A stretch of DNA of 40,958 nucleotides. Origin: Isosphaeraceae bacterium. GTDB taxonomy: Bacteria; Planctomycetota; Planctomycetia; Isosphaerales; Isosphaeraceae. The stretch lies in assembly GCA_031291845.1 (NCBI GenBank), contig JARLIH010000079.1, positions 1-40,958 of the forward strand. Direction: 5' to 3'. The notes under the pieces were generated by a model that saw only the letters and a program-made list of their open reading frames with translations, was not told the DNA's origin and searched no databases. Position 1 is the first letter of the stretch, and every line of letters starts with the position of its first letter. Shown piece by piece: positions 23,249 to 31,591 of this stretch. Made by a program: the position numbers and the translations under genes.

Positions 23249-23956
23249 TTAAGCGTTGCTTTCGGAGGAGTAACGACGATACCAATGCCCCAGACCGAGG
23301 TCGTAGATTTCGGCCTCGATGTCTTCCGGCGTGGCGGGATGGATCGTCTCCTTGAGTTCCAGAATCAACAGCTCCAAGAACTTCGTGCGGGCGCGCTGGA
23401 GCGTTTTGCGGAAAGCTTCCGGGCTCACTTCGCGGCCGAGTTGACTTCCGAGTCGTTCCGTCAAGTCTTCAATCGACGCCTCGGGATTCTTGAGCCGTAG
23501 GTTCAAGACCGTGGCGTAGCGGTTCTTCGGTGTCTGGATCTCGAACGTCTCGAGTCTGGCCAGGACGCGCTTGATGACAACATCGCGCCAGACGCGGTCA
23601 TAGTCGGCGTCCGGGCGACTCGGGTCGAGTAGTTCACCGGGGGGAAGTGACTGAAGTTTCTTGGAACGGAAGTGGTCGATCACGAGGCGGTGGAGGACGG
23701 TCCTAACGTAGTCGCGGAACCGCCCCTTGGTCTGGTCGGCGCCGGACAGCTTGTGGGTCAGGACCTTGTGCCAGAACTCCTGGATCACTTCATCCGCCAG
23801 GTGACGATCGCGAATCTTCAGCCGGATGTACCGTTCGACCGCATCGTGGTAGCGGCTGACCAACTCGTGCATCGCGCGCTGGCCTTCGGGGCCGGCGGAG
23901 TGGGCCGTCGTGATCGTCGCCCATATCGTGGTCTGCGAGAGGCCGTCGCCCGACAT
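23249..23956 (-). CDS. ECF-type sigma-70 family RNA polymerase sigma factor
   Basis: A 235-aa sigma factor. Region 2 is clear: AVERYIRLKIRD, then ADEVIQEFWHKVL (core-binding) and KGRFRDYVRTVLHRLVIDHFR (-10 recognition). A linker follows, and region 4 with a helix-turn-helix near SPEAFRKTLQRARTKFLELL would contact the -35 element. The long linker and the domain order resemble planctomycete-specific ECF groups rather than RpoE. No anti-sigma gene is adjacent. In planctomycetes some ECF factors are linked to Ser/Thr kinases, and one is encoded 1.5 kb away, but the genes are divergent. ATG 23956 has GAAGGG about 9 nt upstream. Confidence 0.9.
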   Translation of the reverse strand: MSGDGLSQTTIWATITTAHSAGPEGQRAMHELVSRYHDAVERYIRLKIRDRHLADEVIQEFWHKVLTHKLSGADQTKGRFRDYVRTVLHRLVIDHFRSKKLQSLPPGELLDPSRPDADYDRVWRDVVIKRVLARLETFEIQTPKNRYATVLNLRLKNPEASIEDLTERLGSQLGREVSPEAFRKTLQRARTKFLELLILELKETIHPATPEDIEAEIYDLGLGHWYRRYSSESNA

Positions 23957-24032
23957 CAACTGAGCCCTTCAGGCAGCACCCGGTTGCCGTCGGCGTCGAC
24001 GCACTGAGGGAAGTGCGACATGGTTGTGGGCC

Positions 24033-24046
24033 GTTCCACGTGAAAC
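24033..24046. other. parS: parS-like ParB-binding site 3
   Basis: GTTCCACGTGAAAC matches the canonical parS core at 13 of 14 positions. It lies between the sigma-factor gene and the tRNA-Arg pair, about 8 kb from parA, outside any gene. Confidence 0.85.
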
Positions 24047-24158
24047 CGGTGCGTTTGCACCAGCGGCTTTGCAGTCCAAATACTTATCGAAGTCGAACAC
24101 GCGGTCACTGTCAAGAGGCGGGCTGGAATGAAACGGCTGCAACTGGCCAGCGAAGGAG

Positions 24159-24232
24159 TACGCCCGGCAGGATTCGAACCTGCGACCGACGGTTTAGAAA
24201 ACCGTTGCTCTATCCGGCTGAGCTACGGGCGC
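24159..24232 (-). tRNA. tRNA-Arg (anticodon TCT)
   Basis: A 74-nt cloverleaf. Acceptor GCGCCCG pairs with CGGGCGT (terminal G-T), discriminator A. The D-arm has TAGCTCAG, anticodon stem ACGGT/ACCGT holds loop TTTCTAA (anticodon TCT), and the T-arm has GGTTCGAATCC. No encoded CCA. It reads AGA codons, rare in this GC-rich DNA. Confidence 0.93.
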
Positions 24233-24263
24233 ATGAAACCTGTTCCAAACGACCGGCGCGAGA

Positions 24264-24337
24264 TGCGCCCGGCAGGATTCGAACCTGCGGCCTGCGGTTT
24301 AGGAAACCGCCGCTCTATCCACCTGAGCTACGGGCGC
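24264..24337 (-). tRNA. tRNA-Arg (anticodon CCT)
   Basis: A 74-nt cloverleaf. Acceptor GCGCCCG pairs perfectly with CGGGCGC, discriminator A. Anticodon stem GCGGT/ACCGC holds loop TTCCTAA (anticodon CCT), and the T-arm has GGTTCGAATCC. No encoded CCA. It lies 31 nt upstream of the tRNA-Arg(TCT) gene on the same strand; near-identical acceptor and T-arms suggest tandem duplication and divergence. Confidence 0.94.
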
Positions 24338-24438
24338 GCCAGATCTTTCGAGGCCGAAAAAGCTCGTCGATTCTGGTCTTCGGCGGGGCGATCTGTCAAT
24401 TGTGCGGTCCCTGAATCAGACGGACCGGGAGGAAGACG

Positions 24439-25221
24439 ATGGCGGAAGACAAACGAGTGGCGGTTGTCACAGGCGGCGGCAGGGGAATCGGCCGGGGAAT
24501 CGTCGGCGAGTTGGCCCGATCCGGACTGGCCGTCGCCGTAACTTACCACCGGGACGCTGGGGCTGCCGCCCTCGCTTGCCGCGAGGCCGAAGCCCTCGGC
24601 GCGGCGCGGACTGCGGCGTTCCAGGCCGACGTCAGCCGGCCCGACGAAGGCCGCGAGTTGGTGCGGCAAATCAGGTGTGCGTTCGGCCGGATCGACGTCT
24701 GGGTCAATAACGCGGGGGTCGCGCCCGAGGCACGCCTTGACCTCTTGGAGACGACGCGCGAAAGCTGGGATCGCGTCTTGGACACCAACCTGCGCGGGCC
24801 GTTCTTCCTCACGCAAATGGTGGCGAACACGATGATCGGCGCGATCGAAAAGGGTGAGATCGCCGAGCCCTTGATCGTGTTCATCACCTCAGTCTCGGCG
24901 GCCTTCGCCAGCGTAGCGCGCGGCGAGTACTGCGTCTCCAAGGCGGGTCTCAGCATGGTGTCGCGGCTCTTCGCCGCTCGCCTGGCCGAACACGGCGTTC
25001 GCGTGTTCGAGGTTCGGCCCGGAATCATCGCGACCGACATGACGGAACCCGTCAAGGAGCAGTACGGGCGCAGGATCGCGGACGGACTCACGCCGATCCG
25101 GCGCTGGGGTACTCCGGCCGACGTCGGCCGCGCGGTCGCTGCACTCGCCTCCGGTGCGCTGCCGTTTTCGACGGGCGAAGTGATTTACGTGGACGGCGGT
25201 CTCCACATTCCGCGACTTTAG
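24439..25221 (+). CDS. Short-chain dehydrogenase/reductase (FabG-like)
   Basis: A 260-aa classical SDR. The NAD(P)-binding [10 protein letters not shown] lies at residues 11-20, NNAG follows at the end of strand 4, and the catalytic set is the Ser of ITSVSAA plus YCVSK (Tyr-x3-Lys). The C-terminal RPGIIATDM and YVDGG are also typical. It resembles 3-oxoacyl-ACP reductases, but many paralogues act on sugars or other carbonyls, so the substrate stays open. ATG 24439 has GAGGAA about 5 nt upstream. No fatty-acid synthesis genes lie nearby. The kinase gene starts 210 nt further on. Confidence 0.92.
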   Translation: MAEDKRVAVVTGGGRGIGRGIVGELARSGLAVAVTYHRDAGAAALACREAEALGAARTAAFQADVSRPDEGRELVRQIRCAFGRIDVWVNNAGVAPEARLDLLETTRESWDRVLDTNLRGPFFLTQMVANTMIGAIEKGEIAEPLIVFITSVSAAFASVARGEYCVSKAGLSMVSRLFAARLAEHGVRVFEVRPGIIATDMTEPVKEQYGRRIADGLTPIRRWGTPADVGRAVAALASGALPFSTGEVIYVDGGLHIPRL

Positions 25222-25431
25222 ACTGGGGATTCCGCGGTTGAACCCATGTGCGATTCTGAGGGGGCTCACACGGACGGAGGCGGTCGGCTACAATCTTGAA
25301 GGACGCGGATCCCTCGCGCTCGACCTGGCCGACAGGGAATGACGAGCCGCGGTGCGAGGGTACGCCCGCTCGCGGCGCGTTTCCGCACTCATGCTCACCA
25401 GGCGTCGCACATCACCGGGACCCAACGAGGT

Positions 25432-28400
25432 ATGGCCGACGAAGCGCCCCAAGCCGAGAAGCCGGAACTCCGGATCGGCAGCTACCGCGTGACCGAGCAA
25501 CTCGGGTCGGGCGGTATGAGCTCGGTCTTTCGGGCCGTCCACGACGAGACCGGCCACGAAGTCGCCGTCAAGGTCCTGCCGCGCTCGCTGGCGAAGAACC
25601 CCGCGCTCCTTCAGCGCTTTCTTCGCGAAGCCAACACGGCGGAAGCGCTCGAGCACCCGAACATCGTTTCGATCTTCGACCGAGGCGTCGACAAGGGACG
25701 TCATTACCTCGTCCTCGAGTTCGTCCCGGGCGGCGACTTGCACGATCGGGTGAAGAACCAGGGACCGCTGCCGATCCCCGAAGCCATCCGGGTCGTCAAG
25801 GAAGTTGCGTCGGGGCTCAGCTACGCGGCCTCGCTCGGGCTGATCCACCGCGACGTCAAACCCGCGAACATTCTCGTCTCGCCGACCGGGCAGGTAAAGA
25901 TCATCGACCTCGGGCTCGCGCTCCAGGCGGAGAGTGAGGACGAGCGAGTGACTCGAGACGGCACCACCGTCGGCACTGTCGACTACATGTCGCCTGAGCA
26001 GGCGCGCGACAGTCGCGCGACGAGCGAGAAGAGCGATATGTACTCCCTCGGCTGCACGCTTTACTACCTTCTCACCGGCTCGGCCCCCTTCGCGGGGGGG
26101 GACCTCGCCGACAAGCTCGCGAGGCACTGCACCCAGGCTGCTCCCGACCCACGTAAACTGCGCCCGGAAGTTTCGGCCTCCCTGGCGTCGCTGACTCGAA
26201 AGTCGATGGCAAAAAGGCCCGAGAACCGCTTTGAATCGTATGCGCAACTCATCGCCGCGCTCGACGCGGTTGCAGCGCGCGGGGCAGGAGGCGTCGAGCA
26301 GGGGGAGGTCCTCGACGCCCTGATCGTCGACGACGATGACGACGACGATCTCATGTCGAGCGCGTCCACCCCCACGTTGGATGCCCTGGTTGTCGACGAC
26401 TCCGAGCCGGAGCTTCCCGTCCGCAAGACAGGACGGCCCCCGAGCACGCGCGGTAAGGCGACGCCGGCGGCAGCCGCGCCGGTGGATCTGCTGTCGATGG
26501 CCGACCTCGCTGCGCTCGACGATGACGCGCCCGCCGCAAAGCCGGCCAGACCACCGAGGCCGGCCGCGGCGCCGGTCGAGCCCGTGCACGCTTTGCTCGA
26601 CGAAGGACTCGAGGAACACGTTGCCGCCCTCCCGGGCAGGTCGGCGCGGTCGTCCTTCCAGTTCGGCGACGCGTCGTCGAAGACGCTCATCAAACGCAGC
26701 ATCGCGATCGGCGTGACGGTCATCCTCCTCGTCATTGGGGCGCACCAGCTCTTCGAGGCGGCGCACGAGACGCCGAGCGCGAGCATTCCGGAACCGGAGC
26801 CGTCGCTGGTCCCGAGGCCGGCCGTCGTCAATCCGGGTGAAGTCCGAATCGGGCCATCGGCACCCAACGTCACGGTCGTGAAGAAGGCACTGCCCACGAA
26901 AGCGGAACCGAGGCCGGAGCCCGCCGCCCCCTGGGTCGAGCCGAAGGACCCCGCGCAGCCCGTTGTCGCCGAGCCCGCGTTCGGCGCTGGCGTTGATGCG
27001 AGATTTGCCCCCGAGTGGGCTGCTCAGCCAATTCCGGAGCGCCTCGGGACCACCCTTGTGCCTGTGCGCAGGTTGGTCGTACCCGGGAACTCAACCGAGA
27101 GACCCAATCTGGGGCTCGCGTTCGAAGTGATCGGTAGCGCGGCCACCATCGAGCTGGCGGACGACGGGCCATTCTGTGAAGACGACTTGCGCGTGCCGGG
27201 CGAAGCGCGCCTCGTTCGCGCTCGACCGGGTTTCCGCCCGATCATCAAGGTCGAGGCGCCGAAGCTCCCGGTCGTGAAGGAACAAGCCGCCGTGATCGTG
27301 CTGGACGGCAAACAACTGATCCTCGACGGGATCGATCTCGTCGTGGACGTTGACGAGCTTCCGCGCAACCAGACAGCGCTGTTCGAGTGCGCGGGGAGTT
27401 CACTCACGCTCCGCGACTGTACCGTTACGGTACTGAACCCGAAGAGTGCGGCCTTCGCGCTCGTTCGGACGGTCGCGTCGGCGAGGCCCTCGCGCATCCG
27501 GATCGAACGCTCCTTCGTCCGAGGGCCGATGTTTACCGCCCTGGAGCTCGTGGGGGGCGCATCCGAATCGTTCGTGTCGCGCTCGGTGGTCTTGACCGGG
27601 CCGAGCGCGCTCGTGAGCGCGTCGGATAAGGAGGCGGCCGTCGAGCGAAAAGTGAGCCTGGTGCGCAGCCTCCTGTGCAGTCGAGCACCCCTGATCGAGC
27701 TGAGTGCTCCATCCGCGGGCCAGCGGTCGAAACCGTTCGCACTGAAGGCGCTGGGCTGCACGTTCGCCGCGATCAAGGGGGCGAGCCCCCCCAGCCTGAT
27801 CGTCGCGCGCGGCGGCGCCGGCGGGGCCGGTGAGCGCGTGCAGTGGGTCGGAGATCACAACGAGTTCGCCGGCTGGAGCTCGCTGTACGTCGGCGGCGCA
27901 GAGAGCAACGGCACCGTGGCGGACCTCGCCGCCGCCCGCCGTGTCTGGGCCGGTACGGACGGATCGAGCCACGAACAGCGAACGCCGTGGCCCGACCCTC
28001 CGAGTTTCGACCGCGTCGTGCTCGAGCAGCTTCGTCCACTCGCGGCGGAGCGTTTGGCGACGCTTGCGCTCGTGCCCGCGCCGTCACGCTTCCTCCACGA
28101 AAAGACCTACTTCGCCTTTGAACGTCCCCCGGTTCCCAATTTGTCGCTCGACATTCTCGCGCCCACGCCGACGTCCACCGCGCAGCCGACAGCATTGCCC
28201 GCGACGCCGGCGATGTCGCCGCCGCCGGCTGCGCCGGCGCGTGTCCCGCCCAAGGCGGCCGTCACGGACCCGAAAACGTTCCCGACCGGACCCGCGCCGC
28301 CGATTCGCAAGGCGGCACCAGAGCCCAAGGCAAAGGCCGTCCCGGCGAACCTCGTCTTCGACCTCACGGCAGCCCCTTGGCACGGCGACCTCGGGCTCTA

Positions 28401-29511
28401 TCTTCGCGACCATCTCGAGGGGGCCGGTCCCAGGCTTCGCGTGTACGTGAAGGGGCTGGGCGACCACCCCTTCACCCCGATCAGGGTGCCGCATGGAATT
28501 TCGGTCGAGATCCTTGGCGATCTGGCAAACTCACCCGCCGAAGTGCCCACATGGTCGCCGGCGCCTGCGGCCTCGTCGTCGGCCGGAGCGATGATCGAGG
28601 TGCGCGGGGGCGACCTGGTCGGTTGCGGAGTGAATTTCTCCCGTGGTCCTTCCGCGGACCCCAAATTCCTCTTCCAGGTAGACCACGGCCATCTCGTTGT
28701 CTACCGCTGCCGGCTGCTCTCCGCCGGGGTAGCCGAGACCGGCGGTGGCGGGCTGATCGCCTTCCGTGCGCTCACGTCCGAGCCGCTCGCTGGGCGAGCG
28801 AGTCCGTTCACCGTGCCCGTTGACCGTCCGACATGCCGTCTGATCGATTGCACGCTCGTCACCGGCGGCGATGCGATCGGGGCCGAGATTGGTCGCGGGC
28901 GGGTCGAGCTGACGGACTGCGCGATCGCCGCCGGAGGAAGCGCGTTCGTCCTCACGCCTGCGAACGTCGCGCGGGCCCGCTTTGAGGCAGACCTCCTGCT
29001 TGACCGGTGCACTGTTACGGCGGAGCGCAACTTCGTGTTGCTCGAACCCTGGAAGGGGTCGGCGCCAGGCCCCGACCGGCCCTGGCTGGTTACGAGCCAG
29101 TTCTCCGCGTTCGTCGCGTCCTACGCGGCGGGACCGCGCGATCATGTGCTCCTGAGGTCGGTCGGTGAGTCGCTCGCACACGGCGTCTTGTTCTGGCAGG
29201 GAAACACCGACGCCTTTGAGGTCCCACATTTCACGACGGTCGACGACCGGCCCCCGACCCCCAATCCGCGCCCTGACCTGCGTCGGCAGTGGCTCGAGCT
29301 TTGGGGGATGAACCACTTTCGAAACCCACTCGGGCCGGGGAAGGCAGGCGCCGCCCAGAGCGTCCGATTTGCCGAGAAACTCAAGCCGGGCGAGGTCACG
29401 CCGCGCGACCTGGTGCTGGAGTCTCGAGACCGCCGAACGCTCGACCTGGGGGCTGACGCGAAGGTCCTGAAACTCGCTGTGCCGACGGGTCGGCCTGGTC
29501 GGAAGAATTGA
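25432..29511 (+). CDS. Transmembrane Ser/Thr protein kinase with extracytoplasmic beta-helix-like region
   Basis: A 1359-aa protein. Residues 18-275 are a Hanks-type kinase: GSGGMSSV (P-loop), AVKVL (Lys47), HRDVKPANIL (139-148), IIDLGLA (Asp159; DLG in place of DFG), SPEQ (197-200). An acidic, Pro/Ala-rich linker follows, then one membrane helix at about residues 425-443 (AIGVTVILLVIGAHQ). The outer 900 residues contain short strand-turn repeats with CxxT/RDCT-like turns (LTLRDCTVTVL, LIDCTLVTGG, LLDRCTVTAE), suggesting right-handed beta-helix segments. These are separated by a Pro-rich stretch near 900-960. ATG 25432 is used; ATG 25339 would add 31 unconserved residues. It is a candidate receptor kinase that could bind envelope polysaccharide (inference). 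Confidence 0.88.
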   Translation: MADEAPQAEKPELRIGSYRVTEQLGSGGMSSVFRAVHDETGHEVAVKVLPRSLAKNPALLQRFLREANTAEALEHPNIVSIFDRGVDKGRHYLVLEFVPGGDLHDRVKNQGPLPIPEAIRVVKEVASGLSYAASLGLIHRDVKPANILVSPTGQVKIIDLGLALQAESEDERVTRDGTTVGTVDYMSPEQARDSRATSEKSDMYSLGCTLYYLLTGSAPFAGGDLADKLARHCTQAAPDPRKLRPEVSASLASLTRKSMAKRPENRFESYAQLIAALDAVAARGAGGVEQGEVLDALIVDDDDDDDLMSSASTPTLDALVVDDSEPELPVRKTGRPPSTRGKATPAAAAPVDLLSMADLAALDDDAPAAKPARPPRPAAAPVEPVHALLDEGLEEHVAALPGRSARSSFQFGDASSKTLIKRSIAIGVTVILLVIGAHQLFEAAHETPSASIPEPEPSLVPRPAVVNPGEVRIGPSAPNVTVVKKALPTKAEPRPEPAAPWVEPKDPAQPVVAEPAFGAGVDARFAPEWAAQPIPERLGTTLVPVRRLVVPGNSTERPNLGLAFEVIGSAATIELADDGPFCEDDLRVPGEARLVRARPGFRPIIKVEAPKLPVVKEQAAVIVLDGKQLILDGIDLVVDVDELPRNQTALFECAGSSLTLRDCTVTVLNPKSAAFALVRTVASARPSRIRIERSFVRGPMFTALELVGGASESFVSRSVVLTGPSALVSASDKEAAVERKVSLVRSLLCSRAPLIELSAPSAGQRSKPFALKALGCTFAAIKGASPPSLIVARGGAGGAGERVQWVGDHNEFAGWSSLYVGGAESNGTVADLAAARRVWAGTDGSSHEQRTPWPDPPSFDRVVLEQLRPLAAERLATLALVPAPSRFLHEKTYFAFERPPVPNLSLDILAPTPTSTAQPTALPATPAMSPPPAAPARVPPKAAVTDPKTFPTGPAPPIRKAAPEPKAKAVPANLVFDLTAAPWHGDLGLYLRDHLEGAGPRLRVYVKGLGDHPFTPIRVPHGISVEILGDLANSPAEVPTWSPAPAASSSAGAMIEVRGGDLVGCGVNFSRGPSADPKFLFQVDHGHLVVYRCRLLSAGVAETGGGGLIAFRALTSEPLAGRASPFTVPVDRPTCRLIDCTLVTGGDAIGAEIGRGRVELTDCAIAAGGSAFVLTPANVARARFEADLLLDRCTVTAERNFVLLEPWKGSAPGPDRPWLVTSQFSAFVASYAAGPRDHVLLRSVGESLAHGVLFWQGNTDAFEVPHFTTVDDRPPTPNPRPDLRRQWLELWGMNHFRNPLGPGKAGAAQSVRFAEKLKPGEVTPRDLVLESRDRRTLDLGADAKVLKLAVPTGRPGRKN

Positions 29512-29689
29512 TGAGACTCGGCTCTCTGTTGATGAATCGCTGGTTCGCTGCTCGTTCCACCTTGGTCCGTTCCGGTTCCGGTGGCGTCGTGCCTTTTGTT
29601 CGACCGGCCGCACTTGGCAGAGGATGATCGCCGGCCCATAATTACCAGAGATCGCTCGGCGATCAGACCACGTAGGAGGGAGTGGCACC

Positions 29690-30520
29690 ATGGACGTGCG
29701 CGCGTTATGGCTCGGACCGGCTGTGGTGGTCCTGTGCATTGGTACCGCCGCGGCTGGGTCGCACCACGACGGGCACGGCGGCGGTGGGGGTATCGGCATT
29801 TGGCCCCACCATGGACATATCGTTTCTCCGGGGCTGCTCGGCGTCGGCACGGGGTTCGGCGCCTACGTGGCGCCGGCGATCGTCGTCGCGCCCGGGGGGT
29901 TACCCCCCATTTTTGGACCAGTCGCGACGGCGGTGCCCCCCCCGTTGGTCTTCGACCGGGGCGATCTTCTGGCCGGCCCGATGCCAATTGATCCGTCGCG
30001 CGGCTTGCGGATCCCTCCGCCCGGGGTCCGGGCGAAACGTGCGGACCCCGTCCGTGCTACGCAACTCATTACGCTTGGCGACCGCCTCTTCCGCGCGGGG
30101 AACACCCGCAAGGCCGAGGAGCGGTTCGAGCAGGCCCTTCGAAGCGACCCAAACTCCGCGGTGCCGCACGTCCGCCTCGCTCAGCTCGCGCTCGTGCGGG
30201 CGCAGTACTCAGAGGGCGCGAACCAGCTTCGCGCGGCCCAGACAGCGGAGCCGGGCTGGCTCATCAGGGCACCCGATGTGCAGGCGCTGTTCGCTGAGCC
30301 GGCTGATTTCGCGCGTCACATCGCAAAGCTCGAGTCTCACCTTCAGGCCAACCCGAACGACCGCGACGCCTGGCTGGTGTTGGGCGCGGAGTGGTTCCTA
30401 TCGGGCCGGACGCGAAAGGCCGCGGACGTTTTTCTCCGCCTGTCCGATCGCCAGCCGGACGCTGCGCTCGCCGCGTTTCTCGACGCGGCCACCCCGAGAG
30501 CCGCAGAGCGCGAGCAATGA
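29690..30520 (+). CDS. Secreted TPR-repeat protein
   Basis: A 276-aa protein with a Sec-type signal peptide (hydrophobic ALWLGPAVVVLCIGTAAA, likely cut near residue 22-23). A His/Gly-rich stretch (HHDGHGGGGG) and a Pro/Gly-rich linker follow. Three or so TPR-like repeats occupy about residues 120-265 (LITLGDRLFRAGNTRKAEE, PHVRLAQLALVRAQYSEG, AWLVLGAEWFLSGRTRKA). The architecture is common among planctomycete exported proteins of unknown role. ATG 29690 has AGGAGGG 9 nt upstream. The nitrilase gene follows 40 nt later on the same strand. Confidence 0.82.
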   Translation: MDVRALWLGPAVVVLCIGTAAAGSHHDGHGGGGGIGIWPHHGHIVSPGLLGVGTGFGAYVAPAIVVAPGGLPPIFGPVATAVPPPLVFDRGDLLAGPMPIDPSRGLRIPPPGVRAKRADPVRATQLITLGDRLFRAGNTRKAEERFEQALRSDPNSAVPHVRLAQLALVRAQYSEGANQLRAAQTAEPGWLIRAPDVQALFAEPADFARHIAKLESHLQANPNDRDAWLVLGAEWFLSGRTRKAADVFLRLSDRQPDAALAAFLDAATPRAAEREQ

Positions 30521-30560
30521 GAACCTCCGCCGACTTCAAAGCCGGGGAGACGCCGGCTGT

Positions 30561-31511
30561 ATGAACGAGACCCTCCGTTACTACGCGGCCGCCTGCCAGA
30601 CCGACCTCCCGTGCCCGCGCGATCGGCGCGAGCTCCACGACCGTGTCGGCGTGCTTCTCGGAATGGTGGACCGGGCGGTCGTCGGCTATGCGCCGTTCTT
30701 CGACATCAAGCTGCTCGTTTTCCCTGAGTTTGCCCACGCCGCCCCGGTGTACGAGACGGTCGAAGAACTGCGAGACAAGCTCGCCGTGCCGATCCCCAAC
30801 GACCAGACAGAGCGGTACGCCCGCAAGGCGCGTGAACGAGCCGTTTGGATTCAGACAGGCACATTTCTCGAAGTCGACCCGAAATGGCCGGATGCGGTTT
30901 TCAATACGACGTGCCTGATCGGGCCCGACGGGCTGCTCAGCCGTTATCGGAAGGTCAATCCGTGGCTCCCTTGGGAGGTTCATGCGAGCCCGCACGACCT
31001 CGAGGGCTACGACGAACCACTCTTTCCCGTCGTTGAAACGGAGATCGGGCGCCTCGGCACGGCGATCTGTTACGACTGGCTGTTCCCGGAAGTCACGCGG
31101 GCGCTCGCGCTCGGCGGGGCGGAGGTGCTGCTCCGCGTCTCGGCCTACATGGACCCCTGGGGCGCGACCCCGCCGCTCGATTGGTGGACGCTGTTCAACC
31201 GGGCGCGCGCCGTCGAGAACATGGCGTTCGTGGTGGCGGCCAACCAGGGGGCGAGCGCGGAGCATTACCCCCCATTCTCCTGGCCGGGCGGCAGCATGGT
31301 CGTCGATTTCGACGGCCGCATCCTTGCGCAGGCCGACCCGGGGCCCGGCGAGAAAATCGTCGTCGGTCCCGTCGATATCGCCGCACTCCGCCACGAGCGG
31401 GGTCGCCGGCGCGGGCACGACCTGCTTTCCCACCTCCGGACTGAGGCCTATACTGACCTCTACGCCCGGCCCTCAGACCGGCTTCGTCTCCGGCCCGGCG
31501 GGATAGGCTGA
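30561..31511 (+). CDS. Carbon-nitrogen hydrolase (nitrilase superfamily)
   Basis: A 316-aa enzyme. The Glu-Lys-Cys triad is in place: Glu in LLVFPEFAHA, Lys in SRYRKVNPW and Cys in GTAICYDWLFPEV. The family hydrolyses amides, nitriles or carbamoyl groups, or acts in amide condensation. The region after the Cys (LLRVSAYMDPWGATPPLDWW) is not that of a subfamily I can name. GGSMVVDFDGRILA near the C-terminus is the usual strand pair. ATG 30561 is used; GGGGAG lies about 12 nt upstream. No signal peptide, so it is cytoplasmic. Confidence 0.88.
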   Translation: MNETLRYYAAACQTDLPCPRDRRELHDRVGVLLGMVDRAVVGYAPFFDIKLLVFPEFAHAAPVYETVEELRDKLAVPIPNDQTERYARKARERAVWIQTGTFLEVDPKWPDAVFNTTCLIGPDGLLSRYRKVNPWLPWEVHASPHDLEGYDEPLFPVVETEIGRLGTAICYDWLFPEVTRALALGGAEVLLRVSAYMDPWGATPPLDWWTLFNRARAVENMAFVVAANQGASAEHYPPFSWPGGSMVVDFDGRILAQADPGPGEKIVVGPVDIAALRHERGRRRGHDLLSHLRTEAYTDLYARPSDRLRLRPGGIG

Positions 31512-31591
31512 TCTTTTCCTTCTCCAGTCGCCCGCCGCGCGAGGCTCCGGCGCTTCGTCCTTATCCCTCTTCATCCGAAAGGAGCCCGATC

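Noticed and set aside
28531..29850. A 439-codon open frame antisense to the kinase gene end
   Set aside because: No motif, and it crosses the real kinase stop and the next gene's start; a shadow of biased codons.
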